In this document: in pieces, positions 16,126 through 24,447 of the stretch | How positions within the stretch are numbered: position 1 is the first letter of the stretch | Layout: every line of letters begins with the position of its first letter | NCBI GenBank assembly: GCA_027483765.1 | Contig: JAIXTW010000011.1 | Span: 62,001 to 126,000, forward strand | Direction: 5' to 3' | Length of the DNA: 64,000 bases | Source of the DNA: Streptomycetaceae bacterium | Lineage (GTDB): Bacteria > Actinomycetota > Actinomycetes > Nanopelagicales > Nanopelagicaceae | Notes under the pieces: model-generated | The model's input: only the letters and a program-made list of their open reading frames with translations | Database searches by the model: none | Told to the model about the DNA's origin: nothing | Position numbers and translations under genes: made by a program

Positions 16126-16733
16126 ACACGGTTGGAACAATTACCTTTGCGACGCAAGTCTTCGTCACACTCTTTGTAATTATGGATCCACCTGGTGCGA
16201 CCCCAATATTTTTAGGGTTAGTAGGAGATAAATCTCCACGCGAGCGAGTACGACTGGCGTGGCAGGCAGCGGGCGTTTCACTCTTTGTGATTGCAAGTTT
16301 TGCCTTCTTTGGTCAGTTCATCCTTGATTACATGCACGTCTCTATTGAAGCTTTACAGGCAGCAGGTGGATTACTACTTCTCTATGTTTCTTTACAGCTT
16401 CTCACTGGATCTTCCAATACTGGCACTGACCAGAAAAGTTCAAATATCGGCATGGTCCCACTCGGAACTCCGTTACTGGCAGGGCCGGGCGCAATCGTTG
16501 CAACCATGATTTATGTGCAGCAAGCAGATTCCACAGCACAGTTCATCGGATTAGGTGTAGCCATTGTTGCGGTGCACGTAATTATTGGCACCGTGCTTAT
16601 GGCATCGACAAAGATTATTGGTGTGATTAAGGATTCTGGAGTTACCTTGCTAGCTAGCATTGCTGGCTTACTGCTTGCTGCAATTGCAGTACAGATGCTG
16701 GCTAATGCAATTAAAGCTTTAGCTGCAAGCTAG
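16122..16733 (+). CDS. MarC family integral membrane protein
   Basis: The 203-residue protein has six predicted hydrophobic helices and the family motifs FVTLFVIMDPPGATPIFLGLVGD near the N-terminus and MVPLGTPLLAGPGAIVATMIY in the middle. MarC proteins (UPF0056) are conserved inner-membrane proteins of unclear function; an early claim of a role in antibiotic resistance was not upheld. It overlaps the preceding PHP gene by four bases (ATGA). Its last four bases also overlap the stop of the convergent helicase gene. Confidence 0.9.
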   Translation: MNTVGTITFATQVFVTLFVIMDPPGATPIFLGLVGDKSPRERVRLAWQAAGVSLFVIASFAFFGQFILDYMHVSIEALQAAGGLLLLYVSLQLLTGSSNTGTDQKSSNIGMVPLGTPLLAGPGAIVATMIYVQQADSTAQFIGLGVAIVAVHVIIGTVLMASTKIIGVIKDSGVTLLASIAGLLLAAIAVQMLANAIKALAAS

Positions 16734-18070
16734 CTAGTTATTCGCTTAGTGCGAGTGCGCTCACGCTTTACTCGTTCGGCAGAACTCTTCGGTGCACTTT
16801 TTTCATTAGAAGTAGTTGCGGGTGCGATCTTTTCAGTTTTCGGCGCTCGAACCTTCTTAAGGTTTCCAGTTGAACCAACGGGAATATCGAGCAATTCATA
16901 GAGATGCGCTGATGAAGAGTAGGTTTCCAAAGGTTCGGCTAATCCCAATTTAAGTGCGGTATCAATCATCTTCCAACGGGCGAGATCGTCCCAGTCCACG
17001 AAGGTCACAGCGATACCGTGTGCACCAGCTCGAGCAGTACGACCAATACGGTGCACATAAGTCTTCTCATCTTCCGGACATTGGTAGTTAATTACGTGAG
17101 TGATGCCATCGATATCAATTCCTCGAGCTGCAACATCTGTAGCAATAAGAACATCTGATTTGCCAGCCTTAAAATCATTGAGCGCTTTTTCGCGTGCAGA
17201 TTGCCCTAAGTCGCCATGAATTGTGGCAGCGTTGAATCCGCGCTCGACTAACTCATCAGAAGTTTTTTGGGCAGTTCGCTTGGTACGGCAGAAAACAATT
17301 GTCGGTCCACGGCCATTAGCCTGCAGAATTCGTGCAAGTAGTTCAATTTTATCCATTGCGTGTGCCCGAATAACGTGCTGAACAATTCGTGAAACAACGG
17401 CGCCTTCATCTTCATTATCTTGGGTGCGAATATGCACTGGCTGGTTCATAAATCGACGAGCCAGCGCGATGATGTCTCCGGGCATAGTCGCGGAGAAAAG
17501 CATGGTCTGTTGGCGTGCCGGGGTACTGGTAAAAATCTTCTCGACATCGGGCAAGAAGCCCAGATCAAGCATCTCATCAGCTTCATCAAGCACAACACGA
17601 GAAACATTTTTCAGTGTGAGCTGCCCTTGTCGATATAAATCTAAAAGTCGTCCGGGAGTTCCCACCACAATTTCTACGCCTTTTTGCAGCGCCTCAATCT
17701 GAGGTTCAAAAGCTCGCCCACCGTACACGGCCAAGGTACGAATTCCGCGATTAAATGAGAGCTCTTCAATATCTTTCGTGACCTGCACGCACAATTCGCG
17801 CGTTGGAACAACGATAAGAACTTGCGGATGACCTTGATTGGCGAGCTTTGGCCAATCAGCATCATTGGGAGCAATCACGCGTTCAATGACAGGAATACCA
17901 AATGCCAGCGTCTTTCCTGTTCCGGTCTTGGCCTGTCCAATCACATCTCCGTCGGCGAGTGCAATGGGCATGACCATCTCTTGAATTGGAAATGGTGAAG
18001 TAAAGCCATGCTCGGTGAGAGCATCGATTGTCTCTTTACGAAGTGGTAAATCTGCGAAAGTTATCGACAC
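16730..18070 (-). CDS. DEAD-box ATP-dependent RNA helicase
   Basis: The 446-residue protein has a complete helicase core: Q-motif (FADLPLRKETIDALTEHGFTSPFPIQE), motif I AKTGTGKT, Ia PTRELC, Ib TPGRLLDL, II DEADEMLD, III SATMP, IV IVFCRTK, V ATDVAARGIDIDG and VI HRIGRTARAG. The basic C-terminal tail (residues about 400-446, rich in Lys/Arg) would bind RNA. Likely roles are ribosome assembly or mRNA turnover, as for RhlE/CsdA-type enzymes. It is preceded with no gap by the DUF3107 gene, so the two are probably cotranscribed. Confidence 0.92.
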   Translation of the reverse strand: MSITFADLPLRKETIDALTEHGFTSPFPIQEMVMPIALADGDVIGQAKTGTGKTLAFGIPVIERVIAPNDADWPKLANQGHPQVLIVVPTRELCVQVTKDIEELSFNRGIRTLAVYGGRAFEPQIEALQKGVEIVVGTPGRLLDLYRQGQLTLKNVSRVVLDEADEMLDLGFLPDVEKIFTSTPARQQTMLFSATMPGDIIALARRFMNQPVHIRTQDNEDEGAVVSRIVQHVIRAHAMDKIELLARILQANGRGPTIVFCRTKRTAQKTSDELVERGFNAATIHGDLGQSAREKALNDFKAGKSDVLIATDVAARGIDIDGITHVINYQCPEDEKTYVHRIGRTARAGAHGIAVTFVDWDDLARWKMIDTALKLGLAEPLETYSSSAHLYELLDIPVGSTGNLKKVRAPKTEKIAPATTSNEKSAPKSSAERVKRERTRTKRITS

Positions 18071-18322
18071 TTAGTTGGCACCAAAACCGACGCGACGTTC
18101 GGTTGGTTGCCCGATTTCCACATATCCAATTTTCTCTGCGGGCACGATAACTTCATGGCCACGAACATCTGAGAGCACAAGGGGAGAAGCGGATGTGAGC
18201 GCTGCAGTTACAGCGGCCTTAATTTCCTCGGGAGCCATAGGACATTCGAAAGAAAGTTCACTACTGACATGTGTGATGGAGATGCGAACCTGTGATGCCT
18301 TATCTGATTTCTTTGAGCTCAT
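18071..18322 (-). CDS. DUF3107 family protein (83 aa)
   Basis: The 83-residue protein (VRISITHVSSELSFECPMAPEEIKAAVTAAL ... GHEVIVPAEKIGYVEIGQPTERRVGFG) is a DUF3107 member. In this actinobacterial family the C-terminal IGYVEIGxxxxRRVGFG is highly conserved. Function is unknown. The gene lies between a TetR regulator and a DEAD helicase on the same strand, 15 bases from the TetR stop, and its stop abuts the helicase ATG. I see no RNA-binding signature, but the residue pattern is compatible with a small alpha/beta fold. Confidence 0.88.
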   Translation of the reverse strand: MSSKKSDKASQVRISITHVSSELSFECPMAPEEIKAAVTAALTSASPLVLSDVRGHEVIVPAEKIGYVEIGQPTERRVGFGAN

Positions 18323-18337
18323 AGCCTTATCTTAGAG

Positions 18338-18973
18338 TTAGAGCTCGGTCCGGGGAAATCCAGAGATTCCACGCCACATGAGGTTTTCTACGAGATCCAT
18401 CGCTTGTTGACGGGTGAGCTTTCCATCTCTTTCCAGCCAATGACGAGCTGTTACTTGAACATAGCCAATTAAGCCAACGCCAAGCATCATCGCCTCTTCT
18501 CGAGGAAGTCCAGTGTCATTGGAGATCACACCACTGACAGCGGCGGCGCAGTTATAGGTCATGCGATTGAGGCGCTCGCGTACTTGAGGTTCAACATTCA
18601 TATCGCTTTCAAAGAGCAGGCGGAATGCTTCTCCTTCATTTTCAATAAAATTAAAGTAGGCATCGATAGTGACATGTACACGCTGTTTGTTGTCAGGAGT
18701 TGAAGAGATAGCTTTTTGAAGTTCATAAACCAATGAATCAATGTGAAGATCGAGCACTGCCAGATAAAGATCCAATTTGGAAGGAAAGTGCTGGTAGAGA
18801 ACTGGCTTGCTGACATTAGCGCGATCTGCAATCTCATCCATCGCCGCTGAGTGATATCCGGCGGCGGTAAATACTTCGAGTGCCGCAGAGAGCAAGATAG
18901 CTCTTCGCTCATCGCGAGGTAGGCGTGATTTATCAGAACGCGAGTTATTTGCAGATGCAGTTTCGGTAGTCAT
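18338..18973 (-). CDS. TetR-family transcriptional regulator
   Basis: From the ATG at 18973 the protein has 211 residues. The HTH lies at about 20-65 (DERRAILLSAALEVFTAAGYHSAAMDEIADRANVSKPVLYQHFPSKLDLYLAVLD), followed by a helical ligand-binding domain. The track start at 19030 adds a Cys-rich leader with no support, so I rejected it. The gene is divergent from moeZ, with 55 nt between start codons, and upstream of DUF3107 and the helicase. Similar regulators (SCO/Rv TetR next to DUF3107-helicase) are conserved in actinobacteria, but the ligand is unknown. Confidence 0.88.
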   Translation of the reverse strand: MTTETASANNSRSDKSRLPRDERRAILLSAALEVFTAAGYHSAAMDEIADRANVSKPVLYQHFPSKLDLYLAVLDLHIDSLVYELQKAISSTPDNKQRVHVTIDAYFNFIENEGEAFRLLFESDMNVEPQVRERLNRMTYNCAAAVSGVISNDTGLPREEAMMLGVGLIGYVQVTARHWLERDGKLTRQQAMDLVENLMWRGISGFPRTEL

Positions 18974-19028
18974 TATGCGCATCGTACAGAATTGGCAGCC
19001 AAACGCACAGTACGGCAGAATTGCACCC

Positions 19029-20210
19029 ATGAAGACTCCTCCGCTCGTGACTCCAGGCCCTGCCCTAACCGTTGATGAGGTTCGTCGATATAGCCGTCAC
19101 TTGATCATTCCCGATGTTGCAATGGCGGGTCAGCAACGCATGATGAATGCCAAAGTTCTCTGCGTTGGTGCAGGAGGTCTTGGTTCGCCAGCGCTTATGT
19201 ACTTAGCCGCTGCCGGGATTGGCACACTTGGAATTGTTGAATACGACACTGTTGATGAATCAAATCTTCAGCGTCAAATCATTCATGGTCAATCAGATAT
19301 TGGTAAGAGCAAGGCGCAGAGTGCAAAAGAGAAGATCTCTGAGATTAATCCATACGTAAATGTCATCACACATGAAACCAGACTTGATAACTCAAATGTG
19401 ATGGAGATTTTCTCCCAATACGACATCATTGTTGACGGCACCGATAATTTTGCAACGCGTTACTTGGTTAACGATGCATGTGTGCTTTTGAAGAAACCTT
19501 ATGTATGGGGTTCCATTTATCGATTCGATGGCCAAGCAAGTGTTTTCTGGGCAGAGTACGGCCCTTGCTATCGCTGCCTTTATCCGGAACCGCCACCCCC
19601 AGGAATGGTGCCAAGTTGCGCCGAAGGCGGAGTGCTTGGTGTCCTGTGCGCAACCATTGGTTCGATTCAAACTACTGAGGCGATTAAGGTACTCACTGGA
19701 ATTGGCGAGCCGCTTATTGGTTCATTAATGGTCTATGACGCTCTGGATATGAGCTTTAGGAAGATTAAAGTGCGTAAGGATCCGAACTGCCCGCTATGTA
19801 GTGACAATGCGAAGCAGACTGCACTGCTTCCTGACTACGAGGCATTTTGTGGAGTGCTTTCAGATGCAGCGCAAGAAGCTAGCGCTGGATCAACAATTAC
19901 CGTGCAAGAGTTGAAGTCCAAAATTGATGCGCAGGATAACTATTACCTCATCGATGTTCGCGAACCAAGTGAATACGAAATTGTAAATATCCCGACTGCG
20001 CACCTGATTCCAAAGCAAGGATTTATTGATGGATCGGTTTTAGCAACTCTTCCGCACGATAAACCAATAATCTTGCATTGCAAGAGTGGAGTCCGCTCTG
20101 CTGAATGTCTAGCGATTCTAAAGAACGCTGGATTCTCTGATGCCTCTCACGTCTCTGGTGGTGTCGTAGCTTGGGCCAAGCAGATTGATACATCGCTGCC
20201 GGTTTACTAA
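19029..20210 (+). CDS. moeZ: MoeB/ThiF-type adenylyltransferase fused to rhodanese (MoeZ)
   Basis: From ATG 19029 the protein has 393 residues. The N-terminal ThiF/MoeB domain (about 15-260) has GAGGLGSPALMYLAAAGIGTLGIVEYD, ESNLQRQIIHG and two zinc CxxC motifs (CYRCLYPE; CPLCSD). The C-terminal rhodanese domain has the active-site loop LHCKSGVRS. Such MoeZ/MoeBR proteins adenylate and then thiocarboxylate ubiquitin-like sulfur carriers (MoaD, CysO, ThiS) for molybdopterin, cysteine or thiamine synthesis. It is followed by mshB with a one-base TAATG overlap. The leader in the track (18975) is not needed. Confidence 0.92.
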   Translation: MKTPPLVTPGPALTVDEVRRYSRHLIIPDVAMAGQQRMMNAKVLCVGAGGLGSPALMYLAAAGIGTLGIVEYDTVDESNLQRQIIHGQSDIGKSKAQSAKEKISEINPYVNVITHETRLDNSNVMEIFSQYDIIVDGTDNFATRYLVNDACVLLKKPYVWGSIYRFDGQASVFWAEYGPCYRCLYPEPPPPGMVPSCAEGGVLGVLCATIGSIQTTEAIKVLTGIGEPLIGSLMVYDALDMSFRKIKVRKDPNCPLCSDNAKQTALLPDYEAFCGVLSDAAQEASAGSTITVQELKSKIDAQDNYYLIDVREPSEYEIVNIPTAHLIPKQGFIDGSVLATLPHDKPIILHCKSGVRSAECLAILKNAGFSDASHVSGGVVAWAKQIDTSLPVY

Positions 20211-21082
20211 TGCTCGATAACTACACTGGCTATCGCATGCTCCTTGTCCATGCACACCCTGATGATGAAACGATTAATAATGGAAGCACGATGGCGCTCT
20301 ATGCATCGCGCGGGGCACAGGTAACTCTTATTACCTGCACGCGCGGTGAAGAAGGCGAAGTTTTGATTCCAGAGCTAGCCCATTTAGCTGCGCACGAGAC
20401 AGATACTTTGGGAGACCACCGCGTTACCGAATTAGCGCAAGCGATGGTGGCACTCGGAGTTAAGGATCACCGCTTTTTGGGTGAGGGTGTTACTCGCTAC
20501 CGAGATAGCGGGATGATGGGAACCCCAGCAAATGATGGACCGAATACATTTTGGAAAGCCGATTTTGATCAGGCAACACAATCACTGGTATCCGTCATTA
20601 ACGAGGTGAAGCCCCATGTGCTTATTACCTACGATGAATTTGGTGGATATGGACATCCAGATCACATTCAAGCGCATCGTGTTGCGATGGCGGCGGCTGA
20701 GAGCGCCCAATGGAAAATTCCAAAGATTTACTGGAACGTGATGCCTAAATCTGTAATCCAAGATGGCATCGAAAAGATGAAGGAGCTTGGCTCAGACTTT
20801 ATGGGAGCAGAAAGCGCCGATGATTTGCCCTTCGCCAAAGATGACTCATTCGTGCATGCACGTGTTAATGGCGCCGAGTATGTTCATCACAAAATGGATG
20901 CAATGCGTGCACACGGAACCCAGATTGCAATCGATGGCCCGTTCTTCTCACTCTCAAATAATTTAGGTTTAGAAATCTGGGGAAATGAGTACTACACACT
21001 TGTCCATGGTGAGAAAAGTGGGCAACTGGATTCGGCAGGTCATGAGACAGACCTCTTTGCCGGCATCGTGCTGACCTCATGA
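20210..21082 (+). CDS. mshB: N-acetyl-1-D-myo-inositol-2-amino-2-deoxy-alpha-D-glucopyranoside deacetylase
   Basis: The 290-residue PIG-L-family protein carries the zinc motif VHAHPDDETINNG and the second metal histidine in GGYGHPDHIQAHR. The stretch TLITCTRGEEGEVLIPELAHLAA and YRDSGMMGTPANDG follow mycobacterial MshB closely, not Mca. MshB deacetylates GlcNAc-Ins during synthesis of mycothiol, the actinobacterial redox thiol. It overlaps moeZ by one base and the next membrane gene by ATGA. CysRS lies just beyond, convergent. MshC itself is not in this window. Confidence 0.9.
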   Translation: MLDNYTGYRMLLVHAHPDDETINNGSTMALYASRGAQVTLITCTRGEEGEVLIPELAHLAAHETDTLGDHRVTELAQAMVALGVKDHRFLGEGVTRYRDSGMMGTPANDGPNTFWKADFDQATQSLVSVINEVKPHVLITYDEFGGYGHPDHIQAHRVAMAAAESAQWKIPKIYWNVMPKSVIQDGIEKMKELGSDFMGAESADDLPFAKDDSFVHARVNGAEYVHHKMDAMRAHGTQIAIDGPFFSLSNNLGLEIWGNEYYTLVHGEKSGQLDSAGHETDLFAGIVLTS

Positions 21083-21390
21083 GAGCGCTGGCAGCCCTGC
21101 TACTGGGCTCACTTATTGGCATAGCTGCAACTCTGATTCATCCCACAATGACACCCTTCGGTGTCATTCTTGCAGTTGTTGCAACGTACTTATCGATTCG
21201 ATGGATTGGTAGATTTTTTGGCAGCAAGAGATACAAGTTAATCGCCTTGATTGGCTGGTTTATTGTCATTATCCGAGCCGGCACATTTGGAGTAGGGCAG
21301 GAACTTCTGATTCAAGGCGATAACGCAGGTACTGCACTTCTATTTGCTGGGTTTATTCTGGGAATCGTTGCGGTACTTCAACGCGCTTAA
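21079..21390 (+). CDS. Small four-helix membrane protein downstream of mshB (DUF6113-like)
   Basis: The 103-residue protein is almost wholly hydrophobic, with about four helices (ALAALLLGSLIGIAATLI; FGVILAVVATYLSIRWI; LIALIGWFIVIIRAGTFGVGQELLI; TALLFAGFILGIVAVLQ). It overlaps mshB by four bases (ATGA). Small membrane proteins of this kind follow mshB in many actinobacteria (DUF6113 by memory). Function unknown. It ends one base before the convergent CysRS stop. Confidence 0.75.
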   Translation: MRALAALLLGSLIGIAATLIHPTMTPFGVILAVVATYLSIRWIGRFFGSKRYKLIALIGWFIVIIRAGTFGVGQELLIQGDNAGTALLFAGFILGIVAVLQRA

Positions 21391-21391
21391 C

Positions 21392-22966
21392 TTATTTCCA
21401 GGCCCAACTTTGCCCGGATGCGCCATCGCTAATTTCTAAACCTGCATCTTCAAGCTCTTTGCGAAGTGCATCACTTCGACTCCAATCTTTGGATGCTCGA
21501 GCCAGCGCTCTCTCTGCGAGGAGTTCTTCTAACTGCGCTGTGAGCGGTTTAGATTCTGGAACTGTATTGAGGTCCAGTCCTAAAACTTGATCCGCAAATA
21601 AGAAAATCGCGCGCTTATCTTGTGATCCCATTGTGGAATCTTTCTCAATCGCACGTAGTCGCTGCATCGCTCTCGGCGTATCAAGGTCATTGGTCAGAGC
21701 ATCAGAAATCTCTTGGTCAAACTTGAGATCGAGCGAACTTCCCCACTGCGCCATCAAGGCTCGCCATCGTCGAAGTGTTACGTGTGCCGCCTGTAGCGAT
21801 GCCCAAGAAAGATCCATCTGCGAGCGGTAGCGGTTTTCGAGGAGTGAAAAACGAAGTGAGAGCGGATCCAAACCGCGCACTTGCACGTCACTGAGCAGAA
21901 CAACATTGCCAGCGCTCTTTGACATCTTTCGACCTTCAAAAAGTAGATGTTCGCCATGAACCCACGTGCCTACTACCTCGGTAGAAGTCAACGAATTGGA
22001 TTGCGCACGTTCATTCTCATGGTGCGGGAAGCGCAAATCTATTCCACCAACATGAATATCAACGCGGGCCTGCAGAAAGTCGATCGACATGGCGCTGCAC
22101 TCGATATGCCAGCCCGGAAAACCTGCTCCCCACGGTGAATCCCAAATCATCTGGGTGCGCTCACCTGCTAATTTCCAGAGCGCCCAATCTGCATGAAATC
22201 GCTTGCCGCTTTCGTCAGTGTGCTCGTGTCGATGGCCAGGCTTAAGGGCTTCTAATTTATTGCCACTGATTGCACCATAACTTTCAAAAGACGCTGCGTC
22301 GAAGTACACGTGCCCATCACTTCCGACGTAGGCGTTTTTCGCCGCTATCAACTTCTCAATCGATGCAATCATCGATTCCATATTCTCTGATGCCCGCGGA
22401 TATCTATCGGCAACGCGCACGTTTAGTAGTTGTAAATCTTTATGAAATCGTGCTTCAAATTCGCGGGCAATCGCAAAGGGATCAATCTGGGTACGTTGTG
22501 ATTCAGCCAATAACTTATCTTCACCCACAATATCGTCAGCCATATGTCCGACGTCGGTAATGTTCTGAATCAACTCAACTTCCACTCCAGTCATGGCAAG
22601 AGTTCGAGCGATTACATCGGCAAGTAAGAAAGTGCGTAGGTTGCCAACGTGGGCATCTCGGTAGACCGTAGGGCCACAGCAGTAGATCGATACGTATCCA
22701 TCGCGACTTTCAATGGTGCTCACTTCACGTTTGAGGGTGTCATAGATACGTAACTGGCCAGCTTCAGCATCTCTGCGATTAAAGACGGGGATGAGTCGGA
22801 AGAAAGCAATCTCTTCCGGTTCGAATTCAACAACTTCGCCTCGGCGATTGATAAGGGTTCTCTCACTCTGTAAGACGCCAACGATGTCTCGAAATCCGCC
22901 ATCGGAATCGCGTAGCCGAATCGTGGCCCGCTTGCCCACTTCTGCGCGCAAAGTTTCGGCGTTCAC
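21392..22966 (-). CDS. cysS: Cysteinyl-tRNA synthetase with N-terminal SH3-like extension
   Basis: The 524-residue protein contains a full CysRS: CCGPTVYRDAHVGN (HIGH variant), zinc ligands in that Cys, HIECSAM and FPHHENE, and RKMSKSAGN (KMSKS), plus a C-terminal DALR-like/anticodon part. CysRS charges tRNA-Cys. Residues 1 to about 68 are extra: GKRATIRLRDSDGGFRDIVGVLQSERTLINRRGEVVEFEPEEIAFFRLIPVF. This resembles the SH3-like domain found at the N-terminus of Rv0428c-type acetyltransferases. About 456 residues remain after removing it, normal for CysRS and longer than MshC, so I call it CysRS rather than the mycothiol ligase. Confidence 0.9.
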   Translation of the reverse strand: MNAETLRAEVGKRATIRLRDSDGGFRDIVGVLQSERTLINRRGEVVEFEPEEIAFFRLIPVFNRRDAEAGQLRIYDTLKREVSTIESRDGYVSIYCCGPTVYRDAHVGNLRTFLLADVIARTLAMTGVEVELIQNITDVGHMADDIVGEDKLLAESQRTQIDPFAIAREFEARFHKDLQLLNVRVADRYPRASENMESMIASIEKLIAAKNAYVGSDGHVYFDAASFESYGAISGNKLEALKPGHRHEHTDESGKRFHADWALWKLAGERTQMIWDSPWGAGFPGWHIECSAMSIDFLQARVDIHVGGIDLRFPHHENERAQSNSLTSTEVVGTWVHGEHLLFEGRKMSKSAGNVVLLSDVQVRGLDPLSLRFSLLENRYRSQMDLSWASLQAAHVTLRRWRALMAQWGSSLDLKFDQEISDALTNDLDTPRAMQRLRAIEKDSTMGSQDKRAIFLFADQVLGLDLNTVPESKPLTAQLEELLAERALARASKDWSRSDALRKELEDAGLEISDGASGQSWAWK

Positions 22967-23066
22967 ACGGCAACCTTAATCGTGCCTTGGGCTTCTTGCA
23001 GTGCAATGCGACGCTCGCAGGGTTAGAATCGCGTCCTACCGTTTCAAGCCTTCTGGAGGATCTTTC

Positions 23067-23387
23067 GTGACATATGTAATCGCCGAACCTTGCGTAGACG
23101 TTAAAGATAAGTCATGCCGGGAAGAATGCCCAGTCGATTGCATCTACGACGGAACCCGCATGCTTTACATCCAGCCCGATGAATGTGTCGATTGCGGTGC
23201 GTGTGAGCCTGTCTGTCCGGTAGAGGCAATTTATTATGAAGACGATGTTCCCGGTCAGTGGGAAGGTTACAAAAAGATCAATACCGAATTTTTTATTGAA
23301 TTAGGTTCACCTGGGGGAGCAGCAAAGGTCGGAGAAACAAATACCGATCACGCTGATGTCACCGCTCTTGCGCCAAAAACTACCTGA
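23067..23387 (+). CDS. fdxA: 7Fe ferredoxin (3Fe-4S/4Fe-4S)
   Basis: From the GTG at 23067 (SD CTGGAGGA seven bases upstream) the protein has 106 residues. Cysteines in EPCVDVKDKSCREECPVDCIYDG and DECVDCGACEPVCPVEAIYYEDDVP follow the FdxA/FdxC pattern of one 3Fe-4S and one 4Fe-4S cluster. It would pass low-potential electrons in the cytosol. The longer track start (23001) lacks an SD sequence. Immediately downstream, overlapping by 32 bases, is dapC, as in mycobacteria (fdxC-dapC). Confidence 0.93.
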   Translation: MTYVIAEPCVDVKDKSCREECPVDCIYDGTRMLYIQPDECVDCGACEPVCPVEAIYYEDDVPGQWEGYKKINTEFFIELGSPGGAAKVGETNTDHADVTALAPKTT

Positions 23388-24447
23388 TTTTCCGTGGGAC
23401 GCACTTGCTCCTTATGGAGAGATAGCGCGTAAACATCCCGATGGCGCAATCGATTTATCGGTAGGAACTCCGGTAGACCCAACACCTGAATTTATTCAGG
23501 AAGCTCTCCGAGATGCATCGGATTCGCCGGGTTATCCAGTCACAATTGGAACTCAAGAACTACGCAATGCAATTCATCAATGGGCGGTTAACACAGTTGG
23601 AGCCAGTGGCGATTTCGCAGTCCTGCCACTGATTGGCTCAAAAGAGTTTGTCGCGTGGCTACCAACATTTCTCGAATCGGCAACTGTTCTGTATCCGCAG
23701 GTTGCCTATCCAACATACTTAGTGGGCGCTCTACTTGCACAAGCAAAACCAACTTCGGTTGCGATTGATGCAACAACCTGGCCAGCAGCCGATTTAGCGT
23801 GGGTAAATTCTCCGTCAAACCCAACTGGACGCGTTCACTCTGAATCCGAATTACGTGCAGCCATTGATTGGGCCAGAAAGCGTAAGAGCATCGTTGTTTC
23901 TGATGAGTGCTACTTAGAATTTGGTGATACCAAGACACCTACCTCTATTTTGCGATACACCGATGGTGATAACACCAATATTTTGGCAGTTTTTTCCTTG
24001 TCGAAGCGATCTTCGATGGCGGGCTATCGCGCGGCTTTTGTAGTGGGGGACCCCCAATTGATCGCCAGAATTCTTGAAGTGCGAAAGCACGCCGGCATGA
24101 TGGTCTCCTTGCCAGTGCAGAACGCAATGGTGGCAGCACTTTCGGATAGCTCCCACGTTGCAGAACAACGCGCACGCTATAACGCTCGTCGTGCACGCCT
24201 GGCACCAGCACTAATTTCCGCTGGATTTACCATCGATCACTCCGAAGCTGGCCTCTACATATGGGCAACTAGAAATGAAAGCTCTTGGGATTCAATTGCC
24301 TGGCTCGCAGCTCTGGGAATTCTAGCCACCCCAGGAATTTTTTATGGGGATGCCGGAAAGCAACATATCCGCATCGCAATGACTGCAACGGATGAACAGA
24401 TTGCGACAGCTGCGGCTCGCATTGTGGCAAAGGTGAGCGCGCAGTAA
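23356..24447 (+). CDS. dapC: Succinyldiaminopimelate aminotransferase
   Basis: The 363-residue class I/II PLP aminotransferase shows DLSVGTPVDPTP, SPGYPVTIGTQELR, NSPSNPTGRVHS, DECYLEFG and the PLP lysine in FSLSKRSSMAGYRAAFV. The sequence LPDFPWDALAPYGEIARKHPDGAIDLSVGTPVDPTP is characteristic of actinobacterial DapC, which makes N-succinyl-LL-diaminopimelate. Position after fdxA supports this. It starts inside the fdxA 3' end; a TTG a few codons on is an alternative start. Its stop overlaps the next gene's ATG (TAATG). Confidence 0.9.
   Translation: MSPLLRQKLPDFPWDALAPYGEIARKHPDGAIDLSVGTPVDPTPEFIQEALRDASDSPGYPVTIGTQELRNAIHQWAVNTVGASGDFAVLPLIGSKEFVAWLPTFLESATVLYPQVAYPTYLVGALLAQAKPTSVAIDATTWPAADLAWVNSPSNPTGRVHSESELRAAIDWARKRKSIVVSDECYLEFGDTKTPTSILRYTDGDNTNILAVFSLSKRSSMAGYRAAFVVGDPQLIARILEVRKHAGMMVSLPVQNAMVAALSDSSHVAEQRARYNARRARLAPALISAGFTIDHSEAGLYIWATRNESSWDSIAWLAALGILATPGIFYGDAGKQHIRIAMTATDEQIATAAARIVAKVSAQ

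Noticed and set aside
18974-19030. TetR extension and moeZ extension in the divergent gap
   Set aside because: Both are mutually overlapping leaders without family support; starts at 18973 and 19029 fit the families.
21392-22966. CysRS-like gene as MshC, the mycothiol cysteine ligase, because it neighbours mshB
   Set aside because: It has full CysRS length (about 456 residues beyond the leader), CysRS zinc ligands and the usual CCGPTVY and KMSKS motifs. MshC is about 410 residues.
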